From: an uncultured Desulfobacteraceae bacterium
GTDB lineage: Bacteria; Desulfobacterota; Desulfobacteria; Desulfobacterales; Desulfatirhabdiaceae
Length of the DNA: 64,000 bases
NCBI GenBank assembly: GCA_903953895.1
Contig: CAJBLH010000217.1
Location: 1-64,000 of the forward strand
Direction of reading: 5' to 3'
Position 1 is the stretch's first letter. Each line of letters begins with the position of its first letter. A model generated the notes under the pieces. The model had not been told where the DNA came from. It searched no databases and saw nothing but the letters and a program-made list of their open reading frames with translations. Positions 36,374 through 42,867 of this stretch are shown here, one piece after another. Position numbers and translations under genes: made by a program.

Positions 36374-36430
36374 CACGAAGCAGGAGCTTCGTGGGCATCG
36401 TTTCCCAAGCTGGAGCTTGGGAAACAGCGG
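36374..36430. repeat. Two-hairpin dispersed repeat, copy B
   Basis: Arms CACGAAGC (36374-36381) and GCTTCGTG (36386-36393), then a perfect 26-base palindrome at 36400-36425 (GTTTCCCAAGCT-GG-AGCTTGGGAAAC) followed by AGCGG. Same architecture as 51-103. Confidence 0.8.
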
Positions 36431-36480
36431 ATTGAATAAATCAGTTTTGCAATAAAAAATGAGCGAAAAGTAAGATGTAA

Positions 36481-36585
36481 TATAGACTTTCAGAAAATTC
36501 ATTTCGCAAGGCAGCAGGGAGGAGATTATACTGTAGTATATCTCAGACCGATAACGCCGCGAAATTATTTTTCTGAATGTCTATA
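36481..36585. mobile_element. MITE-like 105-bp inverted-repeat element, copy 1
   Basis: Begins TATAGACTTTCAGAAAA and ends TTTCTGAATGTCTATA, imperfect terminal inverted repeats, with internal CATTTCGCAAGGCAGCAGGG and CCGATAACGCCGCGAAAT. The reverse complement of 37922-38027 matches it along most of its length; only the middle differs, and there each copy has its own hairpin. No transposase is nearby. Confidence 0.75.
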
Positions 36586-36684
36586 ATTATCCGTCGATGA
36601 ACAATCACCCGATGGCGTACCAGACATGCCACCTTTCGAACAAGACCGAGCCCACCTTCTGCCACCATCGGAGGACCCCTTGAC

Positions 36685-36862
36685 ATGATTTACCTCATCG
36701 ACACTGCACGGTCAGTGATTTCGTCAAGGGATACTCGCAAGTGCTTTCCCGGTTCAGGGCCATACCAGCTACTGATTTTTCAGTGTCGAGCATCACCCGT
36801 TTGGAAGTGGAATACGGGTTACAACTCAATCCCCAGAGAGGCTGTAAGCTGTGGTCGAGTAT
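36685..36862 (+). pseudogene. vapC-like PIN-domain toxin, frameshifted and truncated
   Basis: Frame 1 starts MIYLIDTA; after that the PIN sequence continues in another frame as TVSDFVKGYSQVLSRFRAIP, then ATDFSVSSITRLEVEYGLQL and NPQRG. A single-base loss right after the DT codons (about 36705) explains the shift. The conserved Asp (LIDT), the Ser and Glu (SSITRLEVEYGL) of PIN toxins are recognisable, but the C-terminal half with the last acidic residues is missing. The bases just upstream read SEDPLD before the ATG and may be the end of a lost antitoxin. Confidence 0.7.
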
Positions 36863-36920
36863 ATTATGGCAAAGCCGAATTGTCAATGAATTGAACAAAA
36901 GTACCAGAGATATCGGAATA

Positions 36921-37475
36921 TTATTGCTCGTAAGTAACTCCAAGCATTGCCAGATTGGAGATGAACGCCTCCAGATGGTTCATCGAGCCCTGCATCAGGT
37001 TGCTATAGACTCTCTTGATGTCTCTGAGACTGGTTGAAGAAATCTCGACGGCCAGATCGTCAATATCGGTCTCTTCTATAAGAGCGCCCACCTCGAGCGC
37101 ATCTATTAACGAAAGGCTTCCTTGAGCTGTCAGTGTATTGTAAAGAGATTGCAGATCGGTATTGTTGAAGACTCCTGTCACTTTTGAAGCCGGATCAGCA
37201 ATACCGTACCTGTCAAGGAGGGTCTTGATGGCGTCCATGTGTGTCTGCTCGCTATTGGAGATGTTGTCGAATATGGTTGATCCCCATATGCTGTACAGAA
37301 AAATATAAACATCTCTTGCCAGTTTCTCTTCCTCGCGCATAAAGGTGAGAGATGCCACATCTGCATCGGTCAAAGCGGCGGCTGACACATGGGTGATCGT
37401 GGTGATACTGATCAACAGCATGAGCGTTCCGACAACAAACCATTTTCCAGTATTGAATATCAAAGAATGTTTCAT
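36921..37475 (-). CDS. DUF2202 exported ferritin-like protein
   Basis: 184 residues with a signal peptide (about 1-33, ending THVSAAA). The DUF2202 domain follows: LTFMREEEKLARDVYIFL, SEQTHMDAIKTLL, a central loop and GSMNHLEAFISNL. The Glu and His of these three helices are placed like a ferritin-type metal site, though no enzyme activity is established for the family. It starts 39 bases after the end of peptide B, so the two are probably one operon under an ECF promoter. Confidence 0.88.
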   Translation of the reverse strand: MKHSLIFNTGKWFVVGTLMLLISITTITHVSAAALTDADVASLTFMREEEKLARDVYIFLYSIWGSTIFDNISNSEQTHMDAIKTLLDRYGIADPASKVTGVFNNTDLQSLYNTLTAQGSLSLIDALEVGALIEETDIDDLAVEISSTSLRDIKRVYSNLMQGSMNHLEAFISNLAMLGVTYEQ

Positions 37476-37514
37476 AACCTTGGTGCTCCTTTTATATGGG
37501 TTCGGAATTGTGTA

Positions 37515-37772
37515 TTAAGAGAAACTCACAGTATTGTCATTTAATGAATCCATGATCAGTTGCGTACAGGTGCCTGACTTACTGCCATTGCCGGTTCCGT
37601 CTTTGGGTCCGCTGCCGCCGTTGCCGGTACCGTTTCCCGGACCATGTCCCTTCCCATAAATTGCAGTGTCTTTTCCCGAAATGATACCTGAAGCAAAAGT
37701 TGAATCCGCAGCCGTAAAAATGACCAATCCTGCTGCCAGGCACACTGTCAGTACTGTATTGAGTTTTTTCAT
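37515..37772 (-). CDS. Small exported Gly/Asn-rich peptide, copy B
   Basis: 85 residues, nearly identical to the peptide at 35832-36047 through residue 69 (about four substitutions, all in the signal peptide). The stop is lost relative to copy A, adding the tail TQLIMDSLNDNTVSFS. GGAG lies ahead of the ATG. The upstream region including the ECF-type promoter is also conserved, so the duplicated unit covers promoter plus gene. It precedes the DUF2202 gene. Confidence 0.85.
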   Translation of the reverse strand: MKKLNTVLTVCLAAGLVIFTAADSTFASGIISGKDTAIYGKGHGPGNGTGNGGSGPKDGTGNGSKSGTCTQLIMDSLNDNTVSFS

Positions 37773-37848
37773 TGGTGAATCTCCTTTGTAGAATAAATGT
37801 TGATTGATCGAGCCATCTTCAAGTGATTGTCAGCGCGCTGTTGGATAT

Positions 37849-37876
37849 GTAACGTATTGGATGGGAGAAGGTTACA
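37849..37876 (-). promoter_or_regulatory. ECF-type promoter of peptide B / DUF2202 operon
   Basis: Minus strand TGTAAC (37871-37876), 16-base spacer, CGTTAC (37849-37854). It has the same spacing and flanking CTTC as the promoter at 36125-36152, and the AGCGCGCTGACAATC leader just downstream is shared too. Confidence 0.7.
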
Positions 37877-37886
37877 TGAATTTATC

Positions 37887-37919
37887 ATGATCCTCCCCAG
37901 CGGGAGGGGTTCGGGAAGA
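37887..37919. repeat. GC-rich hairpin repeat
   Basis: CCTCCCC-AGC-GGGAGGGG followed by TTCGGGAAGAGG, a shortened relative of the repeat at 4238-4292. It sits just before the MITE-like element copy 2. Confidence 0.55.
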
Positions 37920-37921
37920 GG

Positions 37922-38027
37922 TATAGACTTTCATAAAAATAATTTCGCCGCGTTATCGGTCGGGAATGGCCGAAAAGGCCGATTCCCTCCCTGCTGCCTT
38001 GCGAAATGAATTTTCTGAAAGTCTATA
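37922..38027. mobile_element. MITE-like 106-bp inverted-repeat element, copy 2
   Basis: Starts TATAGACTTTCATAAAAA and ends TTTTCTGAAAGTCTATA. Its reverse complement aligns with 36481-36585 (GCAAGGCAGCAGGGAGG, CCGATAACG and the ends). The centre is a perfect hairpin, GGGAATGGCCGAAAAGGCC with GATTCCC. Together the two copies flank peptide B and DUF2202 in opposite orientation. Confidence 0.75.
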
Positions 38028-38070
38028 GTGTCAGGAACGATGCCGAGGGAAAGGGGATGCTAACAGGTCG

Positions 38071-39546
38071 TCAGGATTCGAATCTGGTGTGTTTCAGATC
38101 GGTTTCGGCCTGCTGCCGCAGGGCGTTCAGGGATGACAGAACATCGCTGGAAAGCGGAATCGGACGATGATCCGCCAGAATCTCTCTGGTTTTTTCAAGG
38201 GCGGTATCTGCCCAGGTTTTCTCGCCTGCTGCTTGCCAGTTGTCCAAAATTCTGCGATTGCACAGATGGGGCTGCCAATGTTCTTTTCTGAAAAAATCAA
38301 ACGTGTGGTTGGTAGAGATGAAATCTCCCTGTGGCCCGACATCGTGGATTACGTCCAATGCCAGATGCTCTGTGTCGATTTCAAAGCCTCTGACCATGCG
38401 CCGGACGTAGCTGATGATCTCCGAACACATGACGAGTGCTGCCGGATGGCCGACCAGCCCCTGACCCAGATAACCCACATCGTGAACGAGATTGGCGCCG
38501 TCCAGAGCCGCCGTCATCAATGATGCGGTCCACTCCATGCTTGCTTGCGGGTCGATGCAGTGAGCATCGGTGACCCCGGCGGTTCCCCACATGGGGATTT
38601 GGTAAAAATGGAAAAGATCGGCGCATGCGGAAAGGGCCAGGCGATATTCAGGGCATCCATAAACACAGGCCGAGGTTTTCATGTCGAAGGTTGACATGCC
38701 GAATCCGGATATGATCGGCGCCCCCTTGGCGCGAAGCTGGTGCAGAACAATACCGCTCAGGGCTTCGGCATTGCCGAGGGCGATCGCTCCGGCAAGGGTA
38801 ACTGGCGCAGTGGCGCCGGACATCATGCCGGGGGTATAGTTCACGGGTATGCCATTATCGGCGCAGAAAAAAAGTTTTTGAATGGCGCCGGTCGAATGGG
38901 TCAGCGGACTCAGGGGTTCGGCATAATGAATGAGGATCGGTTTTTTCCGCAGCATGTCTTTGCCGCCCATCACTGCTGCAGCCATTTCGTAAATCACCCG
39001 AATGTCTTGACTGCCGGCAGCCGTATAGAAGATGGGTTTGACCGAATTTTCCAGTTCAGTTTTGAAAGAATCGATGTACATCAGGTTGGCCGGAGAATCG
39101 CAAGGCAGGGCGTAAGAGCCGATGAAATCAATGTCTGGCAGAGCATCCGCCACCCGGGCCGCGTTGGCTACATCGCAGAGCCGGGATGGTCGCATCCGGC
39201 CGCTCTCCATGTCATATGTCTGTATAAGATCGGTTCCCATGCCGAAATACGTCCGCCTTCCTTCCAGGCACATGGCTTCATTGCCCAGGCGGTTATAGAG
39301 GGTGATGGACGAGGGAGCGCTTTGGATGCATGCCTCCACCAGATCGCCGGGGATCAAAACGATGTTGTCGGACTTGACCCGACACCCGGCTGCAGCCAGC
39401 ATGTCAACAGCCTCCGGATACAGAACCCGGACACCGGCGGTCTCGAGCAGTTCGAGGGTGGCGCCATGAAGCCGGTTGATCTGATCGAGGGTAAGAAGCC
39501 GGTATGCAGGTTTACACTGCAAAGTTTCTTTATTCATCAACCGCAT
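38071..39546 (-). CDS. MttB-family corrinoid methyltransferase, no pyrrolysine
   Basis: About 491 residues of the trimethylamine methyltransferase (MttB/MtgB) superfamily. These transfer a methyl group from a quaternary or tertiary amine to a corrinoid protein. Family regions are seen (YNRLGNEAMCLEGRRTYFGMGTDLIQTYD, GMMSGATAPVTLAGAIALGNAEAL, MWGTAGVTDAHCIDPQASME, ANLVHDVGYLGQGL). The frame has no amber codon, so it is a non-pyrrolysine member like glycine betaine methyltransferase. I place the start at about 39546 (MRLMNKETLQ) or 39537, because upstream in-frame sequence runs through a perfect GGGCGACC palindrome that looks non-coding. Substrate unknown. Confidence 0.88.
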   Translation of the reverse strand: MRLMNKETLQCKPAYRLLTLDQINRLHGATLELLETAGVRVLYPEAVDMLAAAGCRVKSDNIVLIPGDLVEACIQSAPSSITLYNRLGNEAMCLEGRRTYFGMGTDLIQTYDMESGRMRPSRLCDVANAARVADALPDIDFIGSYALPCDSPANLMYIDSFKTELENSVKPIFYTAAGSQDIRVIYEMAAAVMGGKDMLRKKPILIHYAEPLSPLTHSTGAIQKLFFCADNGIPVNYTPGMMSGATAPVTLAGAIALGNAEALSGIVLHQLRAKGAPIISGFGMSTFDMKTSACVYGCPEYRLALSACADLFHFYQIPMWGTAGVTDAHCIDPQASMEWTASLMTAALDGANLVHDVGYLGQGLVGHPAALVMCSEIISYVRRMVRGFEIDTEHLALDVIHDVGPQGDFISTNHTFDFFRKEHWQPHLCNRRILDNWQAAGEKTWADTALEKTREILADHRPIPLSSDVLSSLNALRQQAETDLKHTRFES

Positions 39547-39564
39547 TCCTTTACCGTGAAAAAA

Positions 39565-39584
39565 GGGCGACCGGCCGGTCGCCC
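39565..39584. repeat. 20-bp perfect palindrome
   Basis: GGGCGACCGGCCGGTCGCCC, followed by CTACCG. It lies between the substrate-binding protein and the MttB-like gene. This resembles GTAGGGGCGACC-type palindromes that are scattered in many bacterial genomes. Confidence 0.7.
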
Positions 39585-39644
39585 CTACCGTCTTTGCGTG
39601 AGAAACAATTTCATTCATGGGGGCGGGACCCATGCCATGCGCGT

Positions 39645-40520
39645 TTATAATTGAAAGACCAGCGCTTCAGCATCGATCTTGCCGAGGACGGCCCCCAGCT
39701 CCCGCTGAATTTGAATACAGTTTTCAAGACCTTCGAGATCGATGCGTGCGTCCGGCTCGAGATTGGGAAGATGCCGCCGCAGTGCGCTGCGGAACACAGC
39801 CGGTTCCACGCCGAAAATTCGACTTCCCAGGGGGATGCAGGCTTCCGGGTCTGCGGCCATCATCTGGACGGACTTGCGGTAGCCAGTCATCAAGGCAGTC
39901 AGCAGAGGGCGGTTGTCCTGAATCCAGGAATCGGAAGCAAAGATTCCGCCCCACTGGTATCGCGGAAAGAAGTCTCCGACCCTTGCCAGTACATGAAAAA
40001 AACCGTTGCTTTCACCGGCGCTCAAGGCCGGTTCCACCATGAAGCCGGCATCGATACAGCCATCGGTAAAGCAGGCCGTATCGCCATAAGCCGTACCGAG
40101 CGCTATCAGCGTTACGTCATTGTCGGGATCGATGCCGCGGCTTTTCAGCAATCGGCGAATAAAATATTCATCGCAGCTTCCCCAGGACAAAATGCCGATT
40201 CTTCGGCCCCTGAGATCTTCGAGTGAACCGATGCCGGATCTTGCCGCCAGAAAATGATCGAGGCTCCGGATAAAGGTGCTGCCGATAATCCGGGCCGGGA
40301 GACCCTGAGAAAAGGCGGCCAGAAACGGGGGCAGGCCGATCTCTCCGACATGGACCCGCTGGTCGCGAACAGCCTGAAGCAATTCGGGTCCGCCGTGGTG
40401 GACTTTAATTTCCGGATATACCCCCTGTTGCTGAAAAATGCCTTTTTCCACGCCGTAGAACAGCGGGAAGCGCTCAATCCAGAATGAGGGCGCGCCCCAG
40501 AGAACAGGTGTCGGGTTCAT
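39645..40520 (-). CDS. NMT1/SsuA-like substrate-binding protein without signal peptide
   Basis: 291 residues of the NMT1/THI5-like periplasmic binding fold: FWIERFPLFYGVEKGIFQQQG, GPELLQAVRDQRVHVGEIG, LEDLRGRRIGILSWGS, then GFMVEPALSAGE. Remarkably, the protein starts directly at the fold (MNPTPVLWGAP), with no signal peptide or lipobox, and no permease or ATPase is adjacent. It may act in the cytoplasm, as a ligand sensor or carrier for the methyltransferases on both sides. It could also be exported by an unseen start, but no longer in-frame start with a hydrophobic segment is present. Confidence 0.82.
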   Translation of the reverse strand: MNPTPVLWGAPSFWIERFPLFYGVEKGIFQQQGVYPEIKVHHGGPELLQAVRDQRVHVGEIGLPPFLAAFSQGLPARIIGSTFIRSLDHFLAARSGIGSLEDLRGRRIGILSWGSCDEYFIRRLLKSRGIDPDNDVTLIALGTAYGDTACFTDGCIDAGFMVEPALSAGESNGFFHVLARVGDFFPRYQWGGIFASDSWIQDNRPLLTALMTGYRKSVQMMAADPEACIPLGSRIFGVEPAVFRSALRRHLPNLEPDARIDLEGLENCIQIQRELGAVLGKIDAEALVFQL

Positions 40521-40579
40521 CTTCGGATACTCCGATGCATGACATCTTGTCGGTTGATCTGGTATGCATGGGGGTACTG

Positions 40580-41962
40580 TTAATAAGGAAACTTGACCCC
40601 CAATGCTGCGATTTCATCTTTGATCCGTCGGTACATATCCAGATGTTCCTGCGTGGGAACGGCTTTGGCTACATCATAACATTCCTGGTATTCACTGCCC
40701 ATGGGTGCATCCACGGCATGGTCTTCGTAGGTGGCCAGCAATCGGTTGGCGATCTCGTTGACTTCTGCCCGGCTCATGCCCTGGTTGGCCACGGCATGGC
40801 CGGCCTCGATGCCAAGACGCGCTTCCAGCGGGGTGGCCCGGTTGCGGTATTTGTTGCGGGCCGACGCCATCTCCCAGAGATGCCAGCCCGACACCGTGGA
40901 AACCATGGCATGGACTGCCGTTTCCCGGAAAAGCATTTCGGTCATGGGCCCGGCATTGGCAAATCCGTTTGAGGTATAGAGCAGTTTGCTGTTTCGCGCC
41001 ATGGCCTGCCCGGCCATGGAAATCGCCCACAGCAGTTCCCGGGTGGTGTTGGAGCAGTAATTCAGATGAAAAGGAAAGTGCTGGTTATAAATGGCCCCGT
41101 GAATCATCAGACCGATCAGACTGTAGGCGACCGTGGTAACAGCCGTTCCTTCGGATCCGCCGCACCAGCCGCCGTATATGGCGCCGGTCAGGTTGCCGGT
41201 AAAGCAGCCATACTGGGCATAGTGCAGGGCGCGGTTAAGCAGGGTGTCGGCGGTCTTGAATTCGGTGAGAGACCCCACCAGCCGGGAATCGGTTTTCTGA
41301 ACGCCCCAGTTGTCATCTGAAACAGCGATCTGGCCGCTGTCGTGTTCGGCGGTGCCGACAGCCACCATGAAGGTGCCGGGCCGCCCCAGAAGCCGGGCCG
41401 CCATTTTCTGATTGTAAATATGCTGGATGCAGCCGCTGATCTCGCTGGGTCCGCCGGATTCGATCAGATGGCCGAAGGTTTCTTCCAGAATCGGGCCGCA
41501 GAGACCATCCAGAAGAGGCTCTTTTAAATAGGCCATGCACATGGACTGATGATATTTTTCATCCACGGTGATGTCCGGACTCATGATGCAGAAAGGGGGT
41601 GTTTTATCCTCGACCGTGCGGTGCTTCCACAGCCGGGCGTCTTTACCGCCGCCGACCCAGTACTGGTCGTTTGCCATGTAAAGCGCCTCCTTGATTTCGG
41701 CGTCGGTCACCTCGATGATGCGGTGAGAATCCGTGTTGTAATAACCGACATCCCGAAACAAGTCCCAGGCGGCTTGCCATATCCGGTCCGCCATGGCATC
41801 GTCGCTGGGGCAGGGGTTTTTGGGATCATATTTGATTTCGTATTGTTTGATGAGTTTTTTAAGCGTCGGCGTGAAGCGTTTGGGCAGAAAATCGTCTTCA
41901 TCCATGAATCTGCCGGTGCGTGCGCGTTCCAGTATTTCCCAGAGTCGATAGGCTGTCGCCAT
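40580..41962 (-). CDS. MtmB-like monomethylamine methyltransferase homologue, no pyrrolysine
   Basis: 460 residues, the length of methanogen MtmB (458), and full-length similar by pattern (YEIKYDPKNPCPSDDAMADRIW, LDGLCGPILEETFG, YGCFTGNLTGAIYGGWCGGSEGTAVT). MtmB carries pyrrolysine at 202; here residues 199-206 (MVAVGTAE) are ordinary residues and no in-frame amber exists. A changed substrate or mechanism is therefore likely. GGGGGAA precedes the ATG. It stands directly after the corrinoid protein gene, its probable methyl acceptor. Confidence 0.87.
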   Translation of the reverse strand: MATAYRLWEILERARTGRFMDEDDFLPKRFTPTLKKLIKQYEIKYDPKNPCPSDDAMADRIWQAAWDLFRDVGYYNTDSHRIIEVTDAEIKEALYMANDQYWVGGGKDARLWKHRTVEDKTPPFCIMSPDITVDEKYHQSMCMAYLKEPLLDGLCGPILEETFGHLIESGGPSEISGCIQHIYNQKMAARLLGRPGTFMVAVGTAEHDSGQIAVSDDNWGVQKTDSRLVGSLTEFKTADTLLNRALHYAQYGCFTGNLTGAIYGGWCGGSEGTAVTTVAYSLIGLMIHGAIYNQHFPFHLNYCSNTTRELLWAISMAGQAMARNSKLLYTSNGFANAGPMTEMLFRETAVHAMVSTVSGWHLWEMASARNKYRNRATPLEARLGIEAGHAVANQGMSRAEVNEIANRLLATYEDHAVDAPMGSEYQECYDVAKAVPTQEHLDMYRRIKDEIAALGVKFPY

Positions 41963-42005
41963 CGGGTTCCCCCTTTGTTGCAGATTTGAAAAATGTGATC
42001 ATGTG

Positions 42006-42644
42006 TCAGTGCGAAGTCTCCAGGATGGAAACCATGCGTTCGGGTGCTGATTTGGCATCGTAGCAGTACAGATCCGCTCCGATTTTATCGGCCCATAGCT
42101 GAGATGTTGGCGCACCACCGATTACGACCTTGAATTTATCCCGGATTCCTTTGTCTTTCAGAATTTCGATAATTTCCTTCTGACGCGGCATGGTGGTGGT
42201 CATCAGGGAGGAAGAGGCGATGAAATCGGCGCCCATGGTTTCAGCTTCCTTGACAAATGTCAGTGGATCGACATCATAGCCCAGATCCTTGACGACAAAG
42301 CCGCTGGTTTCCAGCAGCAGCTTGACGATATTTTTGCCGATTTCATGCAGATCGCCTTTCACGACACCGATAACGACTTTTCCCTTGCACTGCCGACCGC
42401 CGGCTTTTTCAAGATAGGGCCCCAAGACTTTCACGACACCGCCCAGGGCATCCCCGGCCATCATGATTTCCGGCAGGAATATGTCGAGTTTGGCGAAAAG
42501 CTCTCCGACATGCGCCATAGTCCGGGTGAGCATTTCGATCATTTCGATGGGGTTGGCGCCATTGACCAGCAGTGTTTCCGCAAGCTCTCGTGCGGAATCG
42601 GATTCACCGTCTTCTACAAATTTGCTTAACTGTTCCAAGGACAT
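42006..42644 (-). CDS. Methyltransferase cognate corrinoid protein
   Basis: 212 residues. A helical cap domain (about 1-85) is followed by a B12-binding Rossmann domain with the base-off/His-on motif GDLHEIGKN (DxHxxG), then ASSSLMTTTM and VVIGGAPTS. This is the MtmC/MtbC/MttC layout. The ATG at 42644 has GGGAGACC ahead; a 22-residue upstream extension is not supported. It heads the cluster with the MtmB-like, substrate-binding and MttB-like genes and would shuttle methyl groups to a methyltransferase not in this window. Confidence 0.94.
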   Translation of the reverse strand: MSLEQLSKFVEDGESDSARELAETLLVNGANPIEMIEMLTRTMAHVGELFAKLDIFLPEIMMAGDALGGVVKVLGPYLEKAGGRQCKGKVVIGVVKGDLHEIGKNIVKLLLETSGFVVKDLGYDVDPLTFVKEAETMGADFIASSSLMTTTMPRQKEIIEILKDKGIRDKFKVVIGGAPTSQLWADKIGADLYCYDAKSAPERMVSILETSH

Positions 42645-42793
42645 CGTGGTCTCCCAGTAAATTTTTTCTAAAGTATATCCACTTTGAACTGATAGTTGAT
42701 AGTTGATCACCGTATTTTCACAGCAAAAATAGATTGTATATACAGCTTGATAATTAAATGAATCGATAGCGGATTGTCAAGCCATTTTTGATT

Positions 42794-42836
42794 GCCCCTC
42801 ACCCTCCTCCCGCCGGGGGAGGGAGGATGAGAGGGA
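42794..42836. repeat. GC-rich hairpin repeat
   Basis: CCCTCACCCTCCTCCCGCCG then GGGGAGGGAGGATGAGAGGG: near-symmetric arms around CCCGCCGGGG. It lies between pyruvate kinase and the corrinoid gene and may act as a transcript end. Upstream at 42686-42709 is a short tandem TGATAGT run. Confidence 0.6.
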
Positions 42837-42867
42837 GATTATACCATGGGGTTTAAGCAGCCGCTGA

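Larger units (their letters stand above)
36048..36920. other. Intergenic region with repeats and vapC remnant
   Basis: 873 bases without an intact gene. In order: leader and ECF promoter of peptide A (to 36152), a two-hairpin repeat (36374-36430), a 105-base inverted-repeat element (36481-36585) and a frameshifted vapC (36685-36862). The DUF2202 gene ends at 36921. Confidence 0.7.

Noticed and set aside
38071-42644. Possible pyrrolysine codons in the methyltransferase genes
   Set aside because: Both frames are continuous with no in-frame TAG, and no pylT/pylS-like sequence was seen.
42645-42867. Cobalamin riboswitch upstream of the corrinoid gene
   Set aside because: No B12-box-like conserved stretch is visible; only a hairpin repeat and a short tandem TGATAGT run.
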